A model generated the notes under the pieces. The model was not told the DNA's origin, made no database searches, and saw only the letters and a program-made list of their open reading frames with translations. From Kiritimatiellia bacterium (GTDB taxonomy: Bacteria; Verrucomicrobiota; Kiritimatiellia; UBA8416; YA12-FULL-48-11), in contig JAQUPZ010000006.1 of the NCBI GenBank assembly GCA_028716365.1, positions 310,001 to 374,000 on the forward strand: a DNA stretch of 64,000 nucleotides, in the 5' to 3' direction. Below, piece by piece: positions 1 to 10,191 of the stretch (position 1 is its first letter; each line of letters starts with the position of its first letter). The translations under genes were made by a program, and so were the position numbers.

Positions 1-1
1 T

Positions 2-820
2 CATGAGATTGCTGAGCGGTCTGTTGAGATACTGGCTCCCCTGATCGATGGAGTGGTTGCGGCATATCCGCCTGACCGCGCGGCAGTGGAGCGGGCCTTA
101 ACGTTTCTTGAAGATCGATATCGACTGCCAAGCGAGGCGACAATTGTGTTTCCATGGAACATATCGTCAAGACCCGGTCACCACGGACTGCTGATTCAGG
201 AGGCGCAGGTAACCGACGGCAAGATCGCCCAGTTGGGTTTCCACTATCGCGATGACTACGATGGTCCTACTACGGGATACCATCGGCTTCAGGTAAGTGT
301 GGATGATCAAGTTGTCTGGGATGAAGATACCGCCGGTCATGACAATAGCGATGTGACGGTTGATCTGGCAAAGGTTGTGAACGGCAAACGGACTGTCAAA
401 TTGAAATTGGGAGTACTCGATGCGAAAGGTGTGGGCAACTTTGGAATCGAGGCGTCGTTCGCACATCTGACTGTGCGTGGCCTGGAATTGAAGGATACGG
501 AACTGGGACATGGAACTGCATGGTCCCAGGATATTGCAGGCCCCTTTGCTGTACAGTTCAGGGACGAGCGTGTCGGGACAAAACGTTTTCGCCTGCCGTT
601 GATTGTAATGCCTGCTGGTCAGGCCGGTGAGTATAAGATGCGATACCATGAAGAAGGGACGCCTGAAAACATTGCCGGTCGCATCAAGATGGTGATGGAC
701 CTGGTACAAAACAGGCAGGTTCAAGGTATTGTGACCTACTGTCTGGACAAGAACGATGGAAGCGCCAGCTTCGAAGCCGTACGGAAGGTCTTTGATTCAG
801 TCAGAAAGCTTGCACGGTGA
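2..820 (+). CDS. C-terminal part of an unrecognised, probably glycan-related protein
   Basis: The reading frame is open from the first bases of the window, so the true start lies upstream; a GTG at 53 is only an internal codon. About 272 residues are visible. A helical stretch is followed by a beta-rich segment (around HYRDDYDGPTTGYHRLQV and VVWDEDTAG) that resembles a carbohydrate-binding jelly roll, then a C-terminal helical segment ending in SVRKLAR. I cannot assign a family. The tail (IKMVMDLVQNRQVQGIVTYCL) would suit the last strand and helix of a TIM barrel, so a glycosidase-like enzyme is possible. It ends 139 bp before the stop of convergent glpK. Confidence 0.6.
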   Translation, partial: HEIAERSVEILAPLIDGVVAAYPPDRAAVERALTFLEDRYRLPSEATIVFPWNISSRPGHHGLLIQEAQVTDGKIAQLGFHYRDDYDGPTTGYHRLQVSVDDQVVWDEDTAGHDNSDVTVDLAKVVNGKRTVKLKLGVLDAKGVGNFGIEASFAHLTVRGLELKDTELGHGTAWSQDIAGPFAVQFRDERVGTKRFRLPLIVMPAGQAGEYKMRYHEEGTPENIAGRIKMVMDLVQNRQVQGIVTYCLDKNDGSASFEAVRKVFDSVRKLAR

Positions 821-958
821 CACTTACGAATTGTTCGTACTCTGTAAACCAACATTTCTCATTCTCCTATCACACCGAGCCAGCCAGATCTCATTTGGAT
901 CATTTTCTGTAATGTGCTGACCGGCTCCTCTAATCACTCTCTACAGCTTTCCTGCAAA

Positions 959-2467
959 TCAAGGGGAGGGTGTTGCCCAGTTTCGGGAACGTGCGACGGC
1001 CTGTTGCCAGCGCGCATAGAGCCTGTTGCTTTCAGAAGATTCCATTTGGGGTTCGTAGCGCCGTGCCCTCTGCCATTTTGAATCAATTTCTTCCCTGTTT
1101 TTCCAGAAGCCTGTTGCCAATCCTGCAAGGTATGCGGCACCCAGGGCCGTGGTTTCCACGATGGAGGGCACTTCGACAGGTACGCCAAGCAGATCGGATT
1201 GAAACTGCATCAGGAATTTATTGCCAACGGCGCCACCATCTACCCGCAGTTCCGTGAGCCGGATGTTTGATTCGCGCCGCATTGCTTCGACTACGTCGCG
1301 GGTCTGGTAGCAGATGCTCTCCAGGGCGGCCCGTGCTATGTGTCCGCGTGTCGTGCCGCGGGTCAGGCCCACCATTGTGCCGCGCGCATAGGCATCCCAG
1401 TATGGAGCGCCGAGCCCGGTTAGAGCAGGCACGAAATAAACATCGTCGTTTCCTTTCACTGATGTTGCAAGCGTTTCACTCTCGGCTGCGTTGGAGATGA
1501 TGCCGAGGCCGTCCCTCAACCATTGAATGGCGGCGCCGGTGACGAAAATGGCACCTTCAAGAGCATATTGAACCGGTTCATTTTCAACCCCGCAGGCAAT
1601 TGTTGTGAGCAGGCGTTCGCGGCTGGTTACGGGTTTACTACCGGTGTTCATGAGTAGGAATGAACCCGTGCCATAGGTGTTCTTTGCCAGACCTTCACGG
1701 TAACAGGCCTGACCGAACAGCGCCGACTGCTGATCCCCTGCAACGCCGCCAATCGGGACACGTTGTCCGAAGAAAACTTCCGGGTCGGTTTCACCGAATA
1801 TGCATGATGACGACTTGACTTCGGGAAGGATATTCATCGGTATGTCGAGGCGAGCCAGGATCTCGTTGTCCCATTCGAGTTTACGGATGTTGTAGAGGAG
1901 GGTACGGGAGGCATTGGAGTGGTCGGTAAGGTGGCATGCGCCGCCGGTAAGTTTCCATATCAGCCAGGTATCGATGGTGCCGAATGCAATTTCCCCGTTG
2001 GCGGCCTGTTTGCGGAGACCGTCGATATGGTCGAGCAACCACCGGATTTTTGTACCCGAGAAGTATGGGTCCAGGAGGAGCCCCGTTTTCTTCTGCCATG
2101 ATGGTTCCAATCCTTCGCGGCGCAGTTCGTCGCAGAGTACGGAAGTCCTGCGATCCTGCCAGACAATGGCCCTGGCAACCGGCCGGCTGTCCTTCCTGTG
2201 CCACAACAACGATGTCTCCCGCTGGTTGGTGATTCCGATACCGCGAATGCTTTCGGGAGAAACCTGTGCATTTTCCAGGGCCGACTTGATGACCTTCATG
2301 GTTATGGACCATAGTTCATCCGCATCGTGTTCAACCCAGCCGGGCTGGGGATAATGCTGTGTAAATTCCGAATAGGCGCGTCCGCGGATCGAGGCGTTGT
2401 GGTCAAAAACGAGGACCGTGGATCCTGTTGTCCCCTGATCGATGGAAAGAATGTATTCTTTCGGCAT
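959..2467 (-). CDS. glpK: Glycerol kinase
   Basis: Phosphorylates glycerol to sn-glycerol 3-phosphate with ATP in the cytoplasm. The 502-residue protein has full family length. The FGGY-kinase phosphate loop DQGTTGS is at residues 10-16, the second-domain signature GVAGDQQSALFGQ lies near the middle, and DGGAVGNKFLMQFQSDLLG is in the C-terminal domain. The start is supported by a GGAGA box nine bases upstream of ATG. No glpF, glpD or glpR is adjacent, so here it is a single gene, following dinB on the same strand after a 133 bp gap. Identification as glycerol kinase rather than another FGGY sugar kinase rests on strong overall resemblance to GlpK. Confidence 0.95.
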   Translation of the reverse strand: MPKEYILSIDQGTTGSTVLVFDHNASIRGRAYSEFTQHYPQPGWVEHDADELWSITMKVIKSALENAQVSPESIRGIGITNQRETSLLWHRKDSRPVARAIVWQDRRTSVLCDELRREGLEPSWQKKTGLLLDPYFSGTKIRWLLDHIDGLRKQAANGEIAFGTIDTWLIWKLTGGACHLTDHSNASRTLLYNIRKLEWDNEILARLDIPMNILPEVKSSSCIFGETDPEVFFGQRVPIGGVAGDQQSALFGQACYREGLAKNTYGTGSFLLMNTGSKPVTSRERLLTTIACGVENEPVQYALEGAIFVTGAAIQWLRDGLGIISNAAESETLATSVKGNDDVYFVPALTGLGAPYWDAYARGTMVGLTRGTTRGHIARAALESICYQTRDVVEAMRRESNIRLTELRVDGGAVGNKFLMQFQSDLLGVPVEVPSIVETTALGAAYLAGLATGFWKNREEIDSKWQRARRYEPQMESSESNRLYARWQQAVARSRNWATPSP

Positions 2468-2600
2468 GATTTATGTTCTCCGCTTTTCAGGCCTATTCTT
2501 CCATCACTTCTTTCATGTTTGCAAGCATCGAAATGCCACCTGCGGTTTCCATTCCGCGCGGGCGCGGAAAAAGAATAAGAAAATCTATTCGCATTAAGGA

Positions 2601-3785
2601 TCAGTCCCTCTGACCAATCTTACTACTGCCGCGGCGTATGCTCGTGCTCCCGAATTTCCGGCGGATGGCATCAACGGTTTGACTTACACGTTCATGTTTC
2701 TTTGTCGAGTTCCGGGTATCCTCAAATAGTGACAACTGTTGCCCGGCATGATCGGTCAAACCGTATATACCGAAGCCAATAAGGCGTACGGGCTTGATGA
2801 GCTTCTCTTTTGCAAAAAGTTCCCGCGCACCGGCCAGCAGGGAAAAATCATCTTTGACAGGACTGGCTAACTTTTTCTGACGGGTCAGGGTTTCGAATCC
2901 CTGCCAGCGAAGTTTAATCTGTACGCCTGTGGTATATCTGCCAAGAGCACGTAACTGCCGGCCAACATCTTCCACCAGTTCGATCAACACACGTTCAACT
3001 TCCGCGCGGTCAGTCACGTCTGTATCAAACGTGTGTTCACGTGATAGACTTTTCTCCTGCCTGGATGTCTCCACCTCGCGATCATCCACACCTTCAGCCA
3101 GCTCCTTAAAGAATGAAGCAGTTTCTTTGCCCACCAGTCGCGCCAGATCCGCCTGCGACATGGCCTGTACATTGCCGACCGTCCGGATACCGGCCTTTTC
3201 AAGGCGGGCATGCATGACTTTACCTACTCCCCATAAACGACCAACAGGTAACGGCGTCAGGAAGGCCTTTATGCCGGCTGGGTCGTCAGGTACAACAGTA
3301 AGGCCGTCCGGTTTGTTTAAATCGCTGGCAACCTTGGCGAGGAATTTGTTCGGTGCCACGCCGACTGAAGCTGTTAAACCGATCTCGGTCTTGATTACTG
3401 TGCGGATTTTGCGGGCAATTGCCGGGCCGTCACCGAATATACGCTGAGCACCGGTTACGTCGAGAAATGCTTCGTCCAGCGAAAGCGGTTCGAGCAGGGG
3501 TGTAAAGCGTTCGAAGATGGAGAAAATCCGGGCGGAGACTTCTTCGTAGCGGCGCATGTTGGGAGGCAGGAATACAGCATGCGGACATCGTCGTCCTGCT
3601 TCCCTCGAAGGCATGGCGGAATGAATACCGTACGGGCGGGCCTCGTACGAAACAGCGGAAACAACGCCCCGCTTGTCCGGCGGTGCCCCGACGATCACCG
3701 GTTTGCCGCGCAGTTCCGGATGATCAAGCTGTTCCACCGCCGCATAAAATGCGTCCATATCCACATGCAGTATTACCCGTTGCAT
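2601..3785 (-). CDS. dinB: DNA polymerase IV (Y-family translesion polymerase)
   Basis: Error-prone lesion-bypass polymerase. The N-terminal catalytic motif HVDMDAFYAAVEQ (residues 7-19) and the second acidic motif SLDEAFLDVT (around 102-111) supply the metal-binding carboxylates. A helix-hairpin-helix (VGRLWGVGKVMHARLEKAGI) and little-finger domain follow. The length of 394 residues is normal to slightly long; the last 40 or so residues are Ser/Arg-rich and contain no obvious clamp-binding motif that I can place with confidence. It is divergent from the iclR-led operon, separated by about 165 bp. I saw no clear SOS box upstream. Confidence 0.95.
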   Translation of the reverse strand: MQRVILHVDMDAFYAAVEQLDHPELRGKPVIVGAPPDKRGVVSAVSYEARPYGIHSAMPSREAGRRCPHAVFLPPNMRRYEEVSARIFSIFERFTPLLEPLSLDEAFLDVTGAQRIFGDGPAIARKIRTVIKTEIGLTASVGVAPNKFLAKVASDLNKPDGLTVVPDDPAGIKAFLTPLPVGRLWGVGKVMHARLEKAGIRTVGNVQAMSQADLARLVGKETASFFKELAEGVDDREVETSRQEKSLSREHTFDTDVTDRAEVERVLIELVEDVGRQLRALGRYTTGVQIKLRWQGFETLTRQKKLASPVKDDFSLLAGARELFAKEKLIKPVRLIGFGIYGLTDHAGQQLSLFEDTRNSTKKHERVSQTVDAIRRKFGSTSIRRGSSKIGQRD

Positions 3786-3892
3786 ACAGCAACAATACCT
3801 GAAAGAAAACGTCTTGAAAAGTAAAGCTCTCCGCCGCGTATGCAGGCCACCCGGGATGTCATAGTACCCGGGTATTTCCCGGAAAATTCTTG

Positions 3893-3934
3893 TTGACCCT
3901 TTCTATCTATTAATGCAATACTATTGCAATAGTA
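3893..3934 (+). promoter_or_regulatory. iclR promoter with overlapping palindromic operator
   Basis: TTGACC (3893-3898) and AATACT (3917-3922), 18 bp apart, look like a sigma-70 promoter. A perfect 16-bp palindrome, TACTATTGCAATAGTA (3919-3934), overlaps the -10 element, 19 bp before the iclR start. IclR proteins commonly bind palindromes of about this size and repress their own promoters, so this is a good autoregulatory operator candidate. A second short palindrome, TACCCGGGTA, sits at 3865-3874. Confidence 0.6.
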
Positions 3935-3952
3935 GAAACACATGGACATACA

Positions 3953-4789
3953 ATGAGCATTTCCATGATCAAGCCGCACAAAATGACGAACCAGAAGGTG
4001 CGTGACAGCGGCTGCAGCACACCTGCGCTGGACCGCGCCCTTGCTTTGCTGGAACTGATGAGCACACGCCCCGATGGCGTCACCCAGTCTGAAATTCGCT
4101 CAATACTTGGTTTCTCGGCGAACCTGGTATTCCGGCTGACAAAATCACTCGTCAGGCATGGTTACCTGGAATGCAACGCGAATACCCGGCGCTTTATTCT
4201 GACCGGCAAATTACTTTCTCTTGCTCAACCCCGGTCCGAGGACCGCAGTCTGGTGGAGATGGCACAGGAGCCGATGAGGTGGCTTCGTGACGCAACGGGA
4301 GAGTCCGCGCATGTCGGTGTGCGTTCCGGATTTGAATGTATTGTGCTGGACCGCGTAGTGGGGCCGCATCCGTTCAAGTGTTATGTTGAGGCAGGTGCGC
4401 ATGGACCTCTTCATTCAGGTGCTCCCGGCAAGGTGTTGCTGGCATGGCTACCGGAAAAGGAAATAAATGCAACACTTCGGCAGATGCCTCTTGACGCGGT
4501 GACGCCAAACACCATTACATCCCGTGTTGCTTTTGCCAGGCACTTGAAACTGGTTCGCCGGTGTGGTTACGCCACTGATTTTGGTGAGACTCTTCTGGGG
4601 CACCATTGCCTGGGCGCGCCAGTGTTTGATTCAGAAAACCGACCGATAGCTTCCCTCTGGATCACCGCTCCGGCGGCACGTTTGAGTGAAGACGATGTTC
4701 TCAGGCAGGCGCCGGCAGTTGTAAAAGCAGCAGACAAATTGACAAGTTTGATTGCCGGAAAGATACATGCCAATGGAGGTTCTTCATGA
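3953..4789 (+). CDS. IclR-family transcriptional regulator
   Basis: 278 residues: an N-terminal winged helix-turn-helix (ALDRALALLELM through NLVFRLTKSLVRHGYLE, about residues 25-80) followed by the IclR effector-binding domain (HVGVRSGFECIVLDRVVG, then LHSGAPGKVLLAWLP). IclR regulators usually sense small organic acids or sugar-derived metabolites and often control the adjacent catabolic operon. The stop overlaps the start of the next gene as ATGA, so it is the first gene of the HzsA-like/glycosidase operon and probably its local regulator. The initiation codon at 3953 has only a weak GGA nine bases upstream; an internal ATG a few codons later is possible. Confidence 0.9.
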   Translation: MSISMIKPHKMTNQKVRDSGCSTPALDRALALLELMSTRPDGVTQSEIRSILGFSANLVFRLTKSLVRHGYLECNANTRRFILTGKLLSLAQPRSEDRSLVEMAQEPMRWLRDATGESAHVGVRSGFECIVLDRVVGPHPFKCYVEAGAHGPLHSGAPGKVLLAWLPEKEINATLRQMPLDAVTPNTITSRVAFARHLKLVRRCGYATDFGETLLGHHCLGAPVFDSENRPIASLWITAPAARLSEDDVLRQAPAVVKAADKLTSLIAGKIHANGGSS

Positions 4790-7743
4790 TTTCAAGGTCG
4801 GTTTTAACCATTTCAAAATCGGGTTCCATTGTGATGCTTATGCTTACAGTGTGGTTGTCCTCATTGGCCGCTGAAAAACCCGTACAACCTGTACAATATT
4901 CACCGCTGACATATCGCGATGCCGAATGGTACGGCTCAACGTTCTGGACCGGACCGGATTGGACACGTGTTGGCAAGGATTGGCACCACCCCGGACACAA
5001 TACACCAAGTGTTCGACGGTTCGAGGCACCACGCGACGGGCGGCTGAATATTGAGGGACGTGTGTTCAAGCTTCATCTGAGCGGCGACGGCATCCGCGCA
5101 TGTATTCGGCACAATGACCGTGAAATCTGGAAAGTAGAGATTGAAGGCAAGGATGAAAAGGGTATAGAGCCAAAGCTGATACTTGATGTAAAAAAAGGTG
5201 ATTCGCTGAGATTCGTCGTAGAAAAACGCGGCAACATTGGTTGCGATACAACCGGCTGGGATCCTGTAATCACTTACGCAGACGGCAAGCGGTTTCAGGC
5301 GTCGGAAAGTTTTGCGAAGAAGAAACAGGGTACGGGCAACTGGTTTTACGAGATGGAAGGAACAGGTCCGATTGCACCTCCGATTGTAGCTTCAACGAAA
5401 CCGGTTGAGACTGTCACCATAAGCCCGGTACTTCAGGCAAAGCTTGCAAAACTTGCCCCGACTTTTGCGCCGAAAACCGGACCGGCTTTGCTGGCGATGG
5501 TGCTGGAGGCATGGTGGCGTGAGGACAAACTTGAAGACACCGCCAAGTCTTACGAGTGTGCCTTTACAAATCATCTTGTCCGAGCAATTGCCTTGGCAAA
5601 AGACCTGGGTGTTGTACCGCCATCGGCATTGTCTGTGCTTGGAAACGGTGTATCAAGTGACACACTGGATGCGTGGCGTTCTCATTATCTTAAGGTTCGT
5701 TTGCTCAAAAGAGAATTGGCGCTCGGGAATCCATTACTGCATTTCGATGAATTATTGATATGTAAACGTGCCATGCCGTCATGGAGTCACCTTGTTGCCC
5801 AGTACTTCGGTTGGCGACAGCGCGGAGGTGGAGGACTTTATGCTCTACGCAAGCCGGGCTATTCCCTGGAAACGCGGAATATCGTTGGCAGTCAGCTTCC
5901 GACCGGGAGTTACCTCGAACCGCGATTGAGTTACGATGGGAAGCGGATTTTGTTCTCCTTTGTAGCATGCGATTCCAAGACTCCTTCGCCCGCATCCTTG
6001 ACTGTGAACGAGGCTGGACAGGACGAAAGATATTTTCACTTGTATGAGATTGGGATAGATGGCACTGGTCTGCGTAACCTTACGTCTGGAACATATGACG
6101 ACATGATGGCTGAGTATCTGCCCGATGGCGGTATTGTTTTTGTTTCAACTCGGCGTAGGGGATACTCCCGTTGTTTTGGTCCTGAATATAGCCAGCGCTG
6201 GCATACCTATACTTTGCATCGTGCGGATGGCGATGGAAGTAACATCAGGATACTTTCCTGGAATGATGTCAGTGAATGGTTCCCGGCAGTTTCAAGTGCC
6301 GGGCAGATTCTTTTTGCACGTTGGGATTATATTGATCGTGATGCTGTTACTCACCAGAACCTCTGGTCATGCCGACCGGATGGTTCGAATCCGATGGCGG
6401 TTTGGGGTAATGCTCTTCCAAGTCCGCATTGTACATTTCAGGCAAAACCCATTCCAGATTCGCAGAAACTGGTGTTTATTGCGTCGGCCCATCATGCTGT
6501 CACAGCGGGACCTGTCTGCCTGCTCGATCCCACAATAGGTTTAAACGCACCAGAAGCGGTTGAAAGGGTCACGCCCTTGAAGTTTCCCGAGGCCGAAGGC
6601 CCGTTGACAGAATGGTACGAGTCACCCTGGCCGTTGTCAGAGAATTATTTCCTGGTGGCTTACAGTCCTTTCCATTTGCACATGCAGGGTGAACATGCTA
6701 GTGATCCAAATCCCGATCATGCATTGGGGGTTTATCTGCTTGACCGACATGGTAATCGCGAGTTGCTTTATCGCGATCCGGTGATTGGTGCGACAACTCC
6801 CATACCCATTGCAGTACGACCTGCACCACCAGTTTTGGCCAGCCACCTTCCCAAGAAAGCACCGTTGCGCGGCGAAATGATGGTTTACGATATTTACAAG
6901 GGATTAAGTGGTGTTCCTCGCGGGGCTATCACCGCAATTCGGATTGTACAGATCTTTCCCAAGACGACGTATGTTGCCAACACGCCGCGAATAGGACTTG
7001 CAGGCGAGGAAAACGGCCGGGCCATTCTTGGTACGGTTCCGGTTGAACCTGATGGCTCGGCACGATTTCTTCTTCCGGCCGGGAAAAAAGTCCTGTTTCA
7101 GGCTATTGACCAGGACGGTTTTGCCCGGCGTATTATGCGTTCCTCGACCTACGTCCAACCTGGCGAGGTGACCTCCTGTACCGGTTGTCACGAGTATGGC
7201 GCAACAACGCGGCCAATACAGAGCAACTCGCCGATGGCCATGCAACGTCAAGCCTCCGCCATAGAACCCGGACCGTTCGGCGGTCGCCCTTTTTCCTTTG
7301 TTGAGGTCGTTCAGCCGGTACTGGATCGTCACTGTATGAGCTGTCATGGCGGCGATAAACCGAAGGGTAAACGCGATTTAACGCGGACACCTCATAATGG
7401 ATTCACACGTTCCTATTGGTCGCTGTGTAATGAGAAAGGGAGCATGGGGAAAGATCGCCAGCAGAAGATTGAAGCCGGTGCGGAATATCTGGTGCCGCGT
7501 TATTTTCAGCGTAACCAGATCCAGATTACGCCTGCGGATGATATTCGTACTGCCCGTCGCAGCCGCCTGATGCGCATGTTTCTGGATCCGCCGGGTCATA
7601 ATAATGTCAAACTCAGCGGTGATGATGTCCGTCGCCTTGCGTTGTGGATTGACCTTAATGCGATATTCTATGGTGTTTATGATTCTGAATCACAGGCACT
7701 TCAGCTTGCAGGGCAAGCCGTTGCCATGCCGGAAATTCAATGA
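4786..7743 (+). CDS. HzsA-like exported protein 1 (propeller plus two CxxCH motifs)
   Basis: 985 residues. An N-terminal signal segment ends near LSSLAAEK. Next come a beta-rich region, TolB/PD40-type propeller repeats (for example SYDGKRILFSF near residue 381 and DIYKGLSGVPRGAITAIRIVQ later), and a C-terminal region with two haem-c motifs, CTGCH at residue 798 and CMSCH at 850. This is the arrangement of the hydrazine synthase alpha subunit (middle propeller, C-terminal cytochrome domain), but no hzsB/C partner is present, so hydrazine chemistry is not implied. Starts by ATGA overlap with iclR, with GGAGG six bases upstream. Role unknown; an exported redox function linked to glycan use is my inference. 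Confidence 0.85.
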   Translation: MISRSVLTISKSGSIVMLMLTVWLSSLAAEKPVQPVQYSPLTYRDAEWYGSTFWTGPDWTRVGKDWHHPGHNTPSVRRFEAPRDGRLNIEGRVFKLHLSGDGIRACIRHNDREIWKVEIEGKDEKGIEPKLILDVKKGDSLRFVVEKRGNIGCDTTGWDPVITYADGKRFQASESFAKKKQGTGNWFYEMEGTGPIAPPIVASTKPVETVTISPVLQAKLAKLAPTFAPKTGPALLAMVLEAWWREDKLEDTAKSYECAFTNHLVRAIALAKDLGVVPPSALSVLGNGVSSDTLDAWRSHYLKVRLLKRELALGNPLLHFDELLICKRAMPSWSHLVAQYFGWRQRGGGGLYALRKPGYSLETRNIVGSQLPTGSYLEPRLSYDGKRILFSFVACDSKTPSPASLTVNEAGQDERYFHLYEIGIDGTGLRNLTSGTYDDMMAEYLPDGGIVFVSTRRRGYSRCFGPEYSQRWHTYTLHRADGDGSNIRILSWNDVSEWFPAVSSAGQILFARWDYIDRDAVTHQNLWSCRPDGSNPMAVWGNALPSPHCTFQAKPIPDSQKLVFIASAHHAVTAGPVCLLDPTIGLNAPEAVERVTPLKFPEAEGPLTEWYESPWPLSENYFLVAYSPFHLHMQGEHASDPNPDHALGVYLLDRHGNRELLYRDPVIGATTPIPIAVRPAPPVLASHLPKKAPLRGEMMVYDIYKGLSGVPRGAITAIRIVQIFPKTTYVANTPRIGLAGEENGRAILGTVPVEPDGSARFLLPAGKKVLFQAIDQDGFARRIMRSSTYVQPGEVTSCTGCHEYGATTRPIQSNSPMAMQRQASAIEPGPFGGRPFSFVEVVQPVLDRHCMSCHGGDKPKGKRDLTRTPHNGFTRSYWSLCNEKGSMGKDRQQKIEAGAEYLVPRYFQRNQIQITPADDIRTARRSRLMRMFLDPPGHNNVKLSGDDVRRLALWIDLNAIFYGVYDSESQALQLAGQAVAMPEIQ

Positions 7744-10190
7744 GATTTCTTTTTGAGGACATGAAAACAAGGATAGTAATATTTCTGGTAATGCTGATAT
7801 TGACGACTATTTCGTTAATAGCGGGGCAATATGAACTTTCGCAGGCAGACGCTAGAGTTGCCGATCGAGCCTGTGGAGATGGCAATCTTAAGAGCCTGTA
7901 TGCTGCGGTCAAATCGTTAAAGGAATCCTTTCCGGGAAGATACCAGGGGGATGTTTTCCAAAAGCGACTGGATGAATTAACCAGGCAAAACGAACCATTG
8001 TCTGCAGATGGGTTGAAAAAGCTTCAGAGAGAAATGCTTGTCGACGCCAATCCACTTCTGGTTCCCGGTAAACTATTGTTTGTGAAACGTTATACCTACA
8101 CGCCGGGCTGGTATTACGCGGAATTCATGAAAGCCAGCCGCTTTGGCGGCGGATTGTTTGTACTCTCACTGCCTGACGGCCAATTGACAGAATTGGTACC
8201 TGAACTTAAAGGCGGTATTTTTGACCGTTACGATCTGTCTTTTGATGGTCGGAGAATCGTCTTCGGTTACAAGCGTACAACAGATCAGGGCTTTCGTATC
8301 TACGAGGTTGGAGTGGATGGCAGTGGCTTGCGACAGCTCACTTTCGATTCACCTGATGAAGCCCGGCGATTAGCCGGATACTCCGGCCATCGGCGGCACA
8401 GTGATGATTTTCATCCATGTTACCTGCCCGATGGCGGCATCTGTTTTGCATCGTCACGATGTGAGCGCGGTGTACTTTGCGATCAGGGTGACAGTCTTTC
8501 CGTAAATCTGCTTTACCGGATGAACGGCGACGGCAGTGAGATAAGAATGCTTTCGCGAGGTGCACTGAGCGAATCCACCCCGAGTGTGATGAACGATGGA
8601 CGTATCCTTTATACGCGCTGGGAATATGTGGACAAGGGTGTTATTGCCGTACAGGCGCTTTGGGCGATGCGACCTGATGGTACAGGAAGCTGTGAGATTT
8701 ATGGCGATGACATCGAGGACCCGATGGTGCTGATCCATGGCCGGGCGATTCCGGGTCAACCAAACATGTTCGTGAGTACGTCAACGTTTCATCATCCATT
8801 TGCTGTTGGACCAATCCTGCTTCTGGATATCAATCAGCCGATCAATACTTTGCGTCCAATCCGTTCTTTGACACCTGATACGCTGGCCAGTTCCGGCCTT
8901 ATCAAGCAGCAGACAGGAGCTTATGGCGAGAAATTTGCACATTTCCGAAATGGAAAGTGGGTGGCCGACAACATCGGACCGCTGTTTTCGGAACCGTATC
9001 CTCTGGCCGACCCGGAGACCAATGCAGGTGCCGGGAAATTCTTTCTGGTTAACTGCAATCCAGATCAACCTTGGGGTCATGCCTCGGCTTATGGGCTATG
9101 GCTGATAGATGTGTTCGGTAATCGTGTGCAAATTTACAGCGATCCACAGATTTCCTGTTGGCAGCCAATGCCGTTGCAGGCACGTAAAACTCCGCCGGTG
9201 TTGCCGCCGTATGTGGCGCAGTCACCGGTTGTAGCTGAAGAAGCGACGGTTGTGTTGCGAGACATTTATCGCGGTTTGCCTGGTGTTGCACGCGGAACGG
9301 TAAAATATCTGCGTGTTCTTGAACAAGTGGCTCGTCCGTGGACGGCGCATCGTTTCTGGCCTGACGACAGTTGGGGTGGCCAGCATGTACCGATCAGTAT
9401 GTACGCCCATATTTTCGTCAAAATACATCATGGAATTGTACCTGTTCATGAAGATGGATCGGCACATTTCACTGTACCGGTAAACGCAAATATTTTCTTC
9501 CAGGCGCTGGATGAGAATTACATGGAAATTCAGCGGATGAGAAGTTTTGTCAACTACAAGGCAGGTGAAACACGTTCATGTGTAGGCTGTCACGAAGGAC
9601 GGCCCGTGGCACCGCCGATGGAAAGTCCTCCACTGGCGTTGAGATTACCTGCCGTGCGGCCTTTGCCCCAACCGGGAGAAACAATTCCTCGTCCGATTCA
9701 TTATGTAACCGATGTACAGCCTGTACTTGATCGGCATTGCGTTGGTTGTCACAGTGGTCCAAAGGCAAAAGCCGGTCTGGATTATTCCGCTGAACTGACA
9801 ACCTTTTTCAATAAATCGTACGAAACTATTATGCGCAATAAACTTGTTGGTTATATCACCGAGTTTGTTGGACCGAGGGGAAACCAGGACCAGTTCACGA
9901 ACGTTATGCCGTTGCCGCCGAAAGCGCTGGGTTCACATGCCAGTAAATTGATTGCGATTATTCGAAGCGGGCATAACAAAGTCAAACTTTCACCAGAGGA
10001 ATTGCTAAAGCTGATCACATGGGCTGATGCGAATGGGCCTTATTATGGCAGTTATTTTGGACGACGTAATTTACGTTACAAGGATCTGCCGGATTTCCGG
10101 CCGGTACCAACGCTTGATTCTGCGCGGGGTATTCCACCGCCCGGCACAGTAACGGCATCTGTTGGACCGGCGGTAAAAGAGAAATACTGA
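7740..10190 (+). CDS. HzsA-like exported protein 2
   Basis: 816 residues, paralogous to the preceding protein and closer to the third copy. Signal segment MKTRIVIFLVMLILTTIS lies just after an alternative ATG at 7761. The family block ANPLLVPGKLLFVKRYTY is followed by propeller strands (SFDGRRIVFGYKR near residue 165, YLPDGGICFASSR) and two haem-c motifs, CVGCH at residues 614 and 667. It overlaps the preceding gene by ATGA and is followed after one base by the glycosidase-like gene, so translation is probably coupled. No role has been established for this family outside anammox hydrazine synthase. Confidence 0.85.
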   Translation: MRFLFEDMKTRIVIFLVMLILTTISLIAGQYELSQADARVADRACGDGNLKSLYAAVKSLKESFPGRYQGDVFQKRLDELTRQNEPLSADGLKKLQREMLVDANPLLVPGKLLFVKRYTYTPGWYYAEFMKASRFGGGLFVLSLPDGQLTELVPELKGGIFDRYDLSFDGRRIVFGYKRTTDQGFRIYEVGVDGSGLRQLTFDSPDEARRLAGYSGHRRHSDDFHPCYLPDGGICFASSRCERGVLCDQGDSLSVNLLYRMNGDGSEIRMLSRGALSESTPSVMNDGRILYTRWEYVDKGVIAVQALWAMRPDGTGSCEIYGDDIEDPMVLIHGRAIPGQPNMFVSTSTFHHPFAVGPILLLDINQPINTLRPIRSLTPDTLASSGLIKQQTGAYGEKFAHFRNGKWVADNIGPLFSEPYPLADPETNAGAGKFFLVNCNPDQPWGHASAYGLWLIDVFGNRVQIYSDPQISCWQPMPLQARKTPPVLPPYVAQSPVVAEEATVVLRDIYRGLPGVARGTVKYLRVLEQVARPWTAHRFWPDDSWGGQHVPISMYAHIFVKIHHGIVPVHEDGSAHFTVPVNANIFFQALDENYMEIQRMRSFVNYKAGETRSCVGCHEGRPVAPPMESPPLALRLPAVRPLPQPGETIPRPIHYVTDVQPVLDRHCVGCHSGPKAKAGLDYSAELTTFFNKSYETIMRNKLVGYITEFVGPRGNQDQFTNVMPLPPKALGSHASKLIAIIRSGHNKVKLSPEELLKLITWADANGPYYGSYFGRRNLRYKDLPDFRPVPTLDSARGIPPPGTVTASVGPAVKEKY

Positions 10191-10191
10191 C

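Noticed and set aside
4786..10190. Hydrazine synthase (anammox) activity
   Set aside because: The resemblance is to the alpha subunit's domain plan only; no beta/gamma subunits, hydrazine dehydrogenase or other anammox genes are present, and the context is carbohydrate breakdown.
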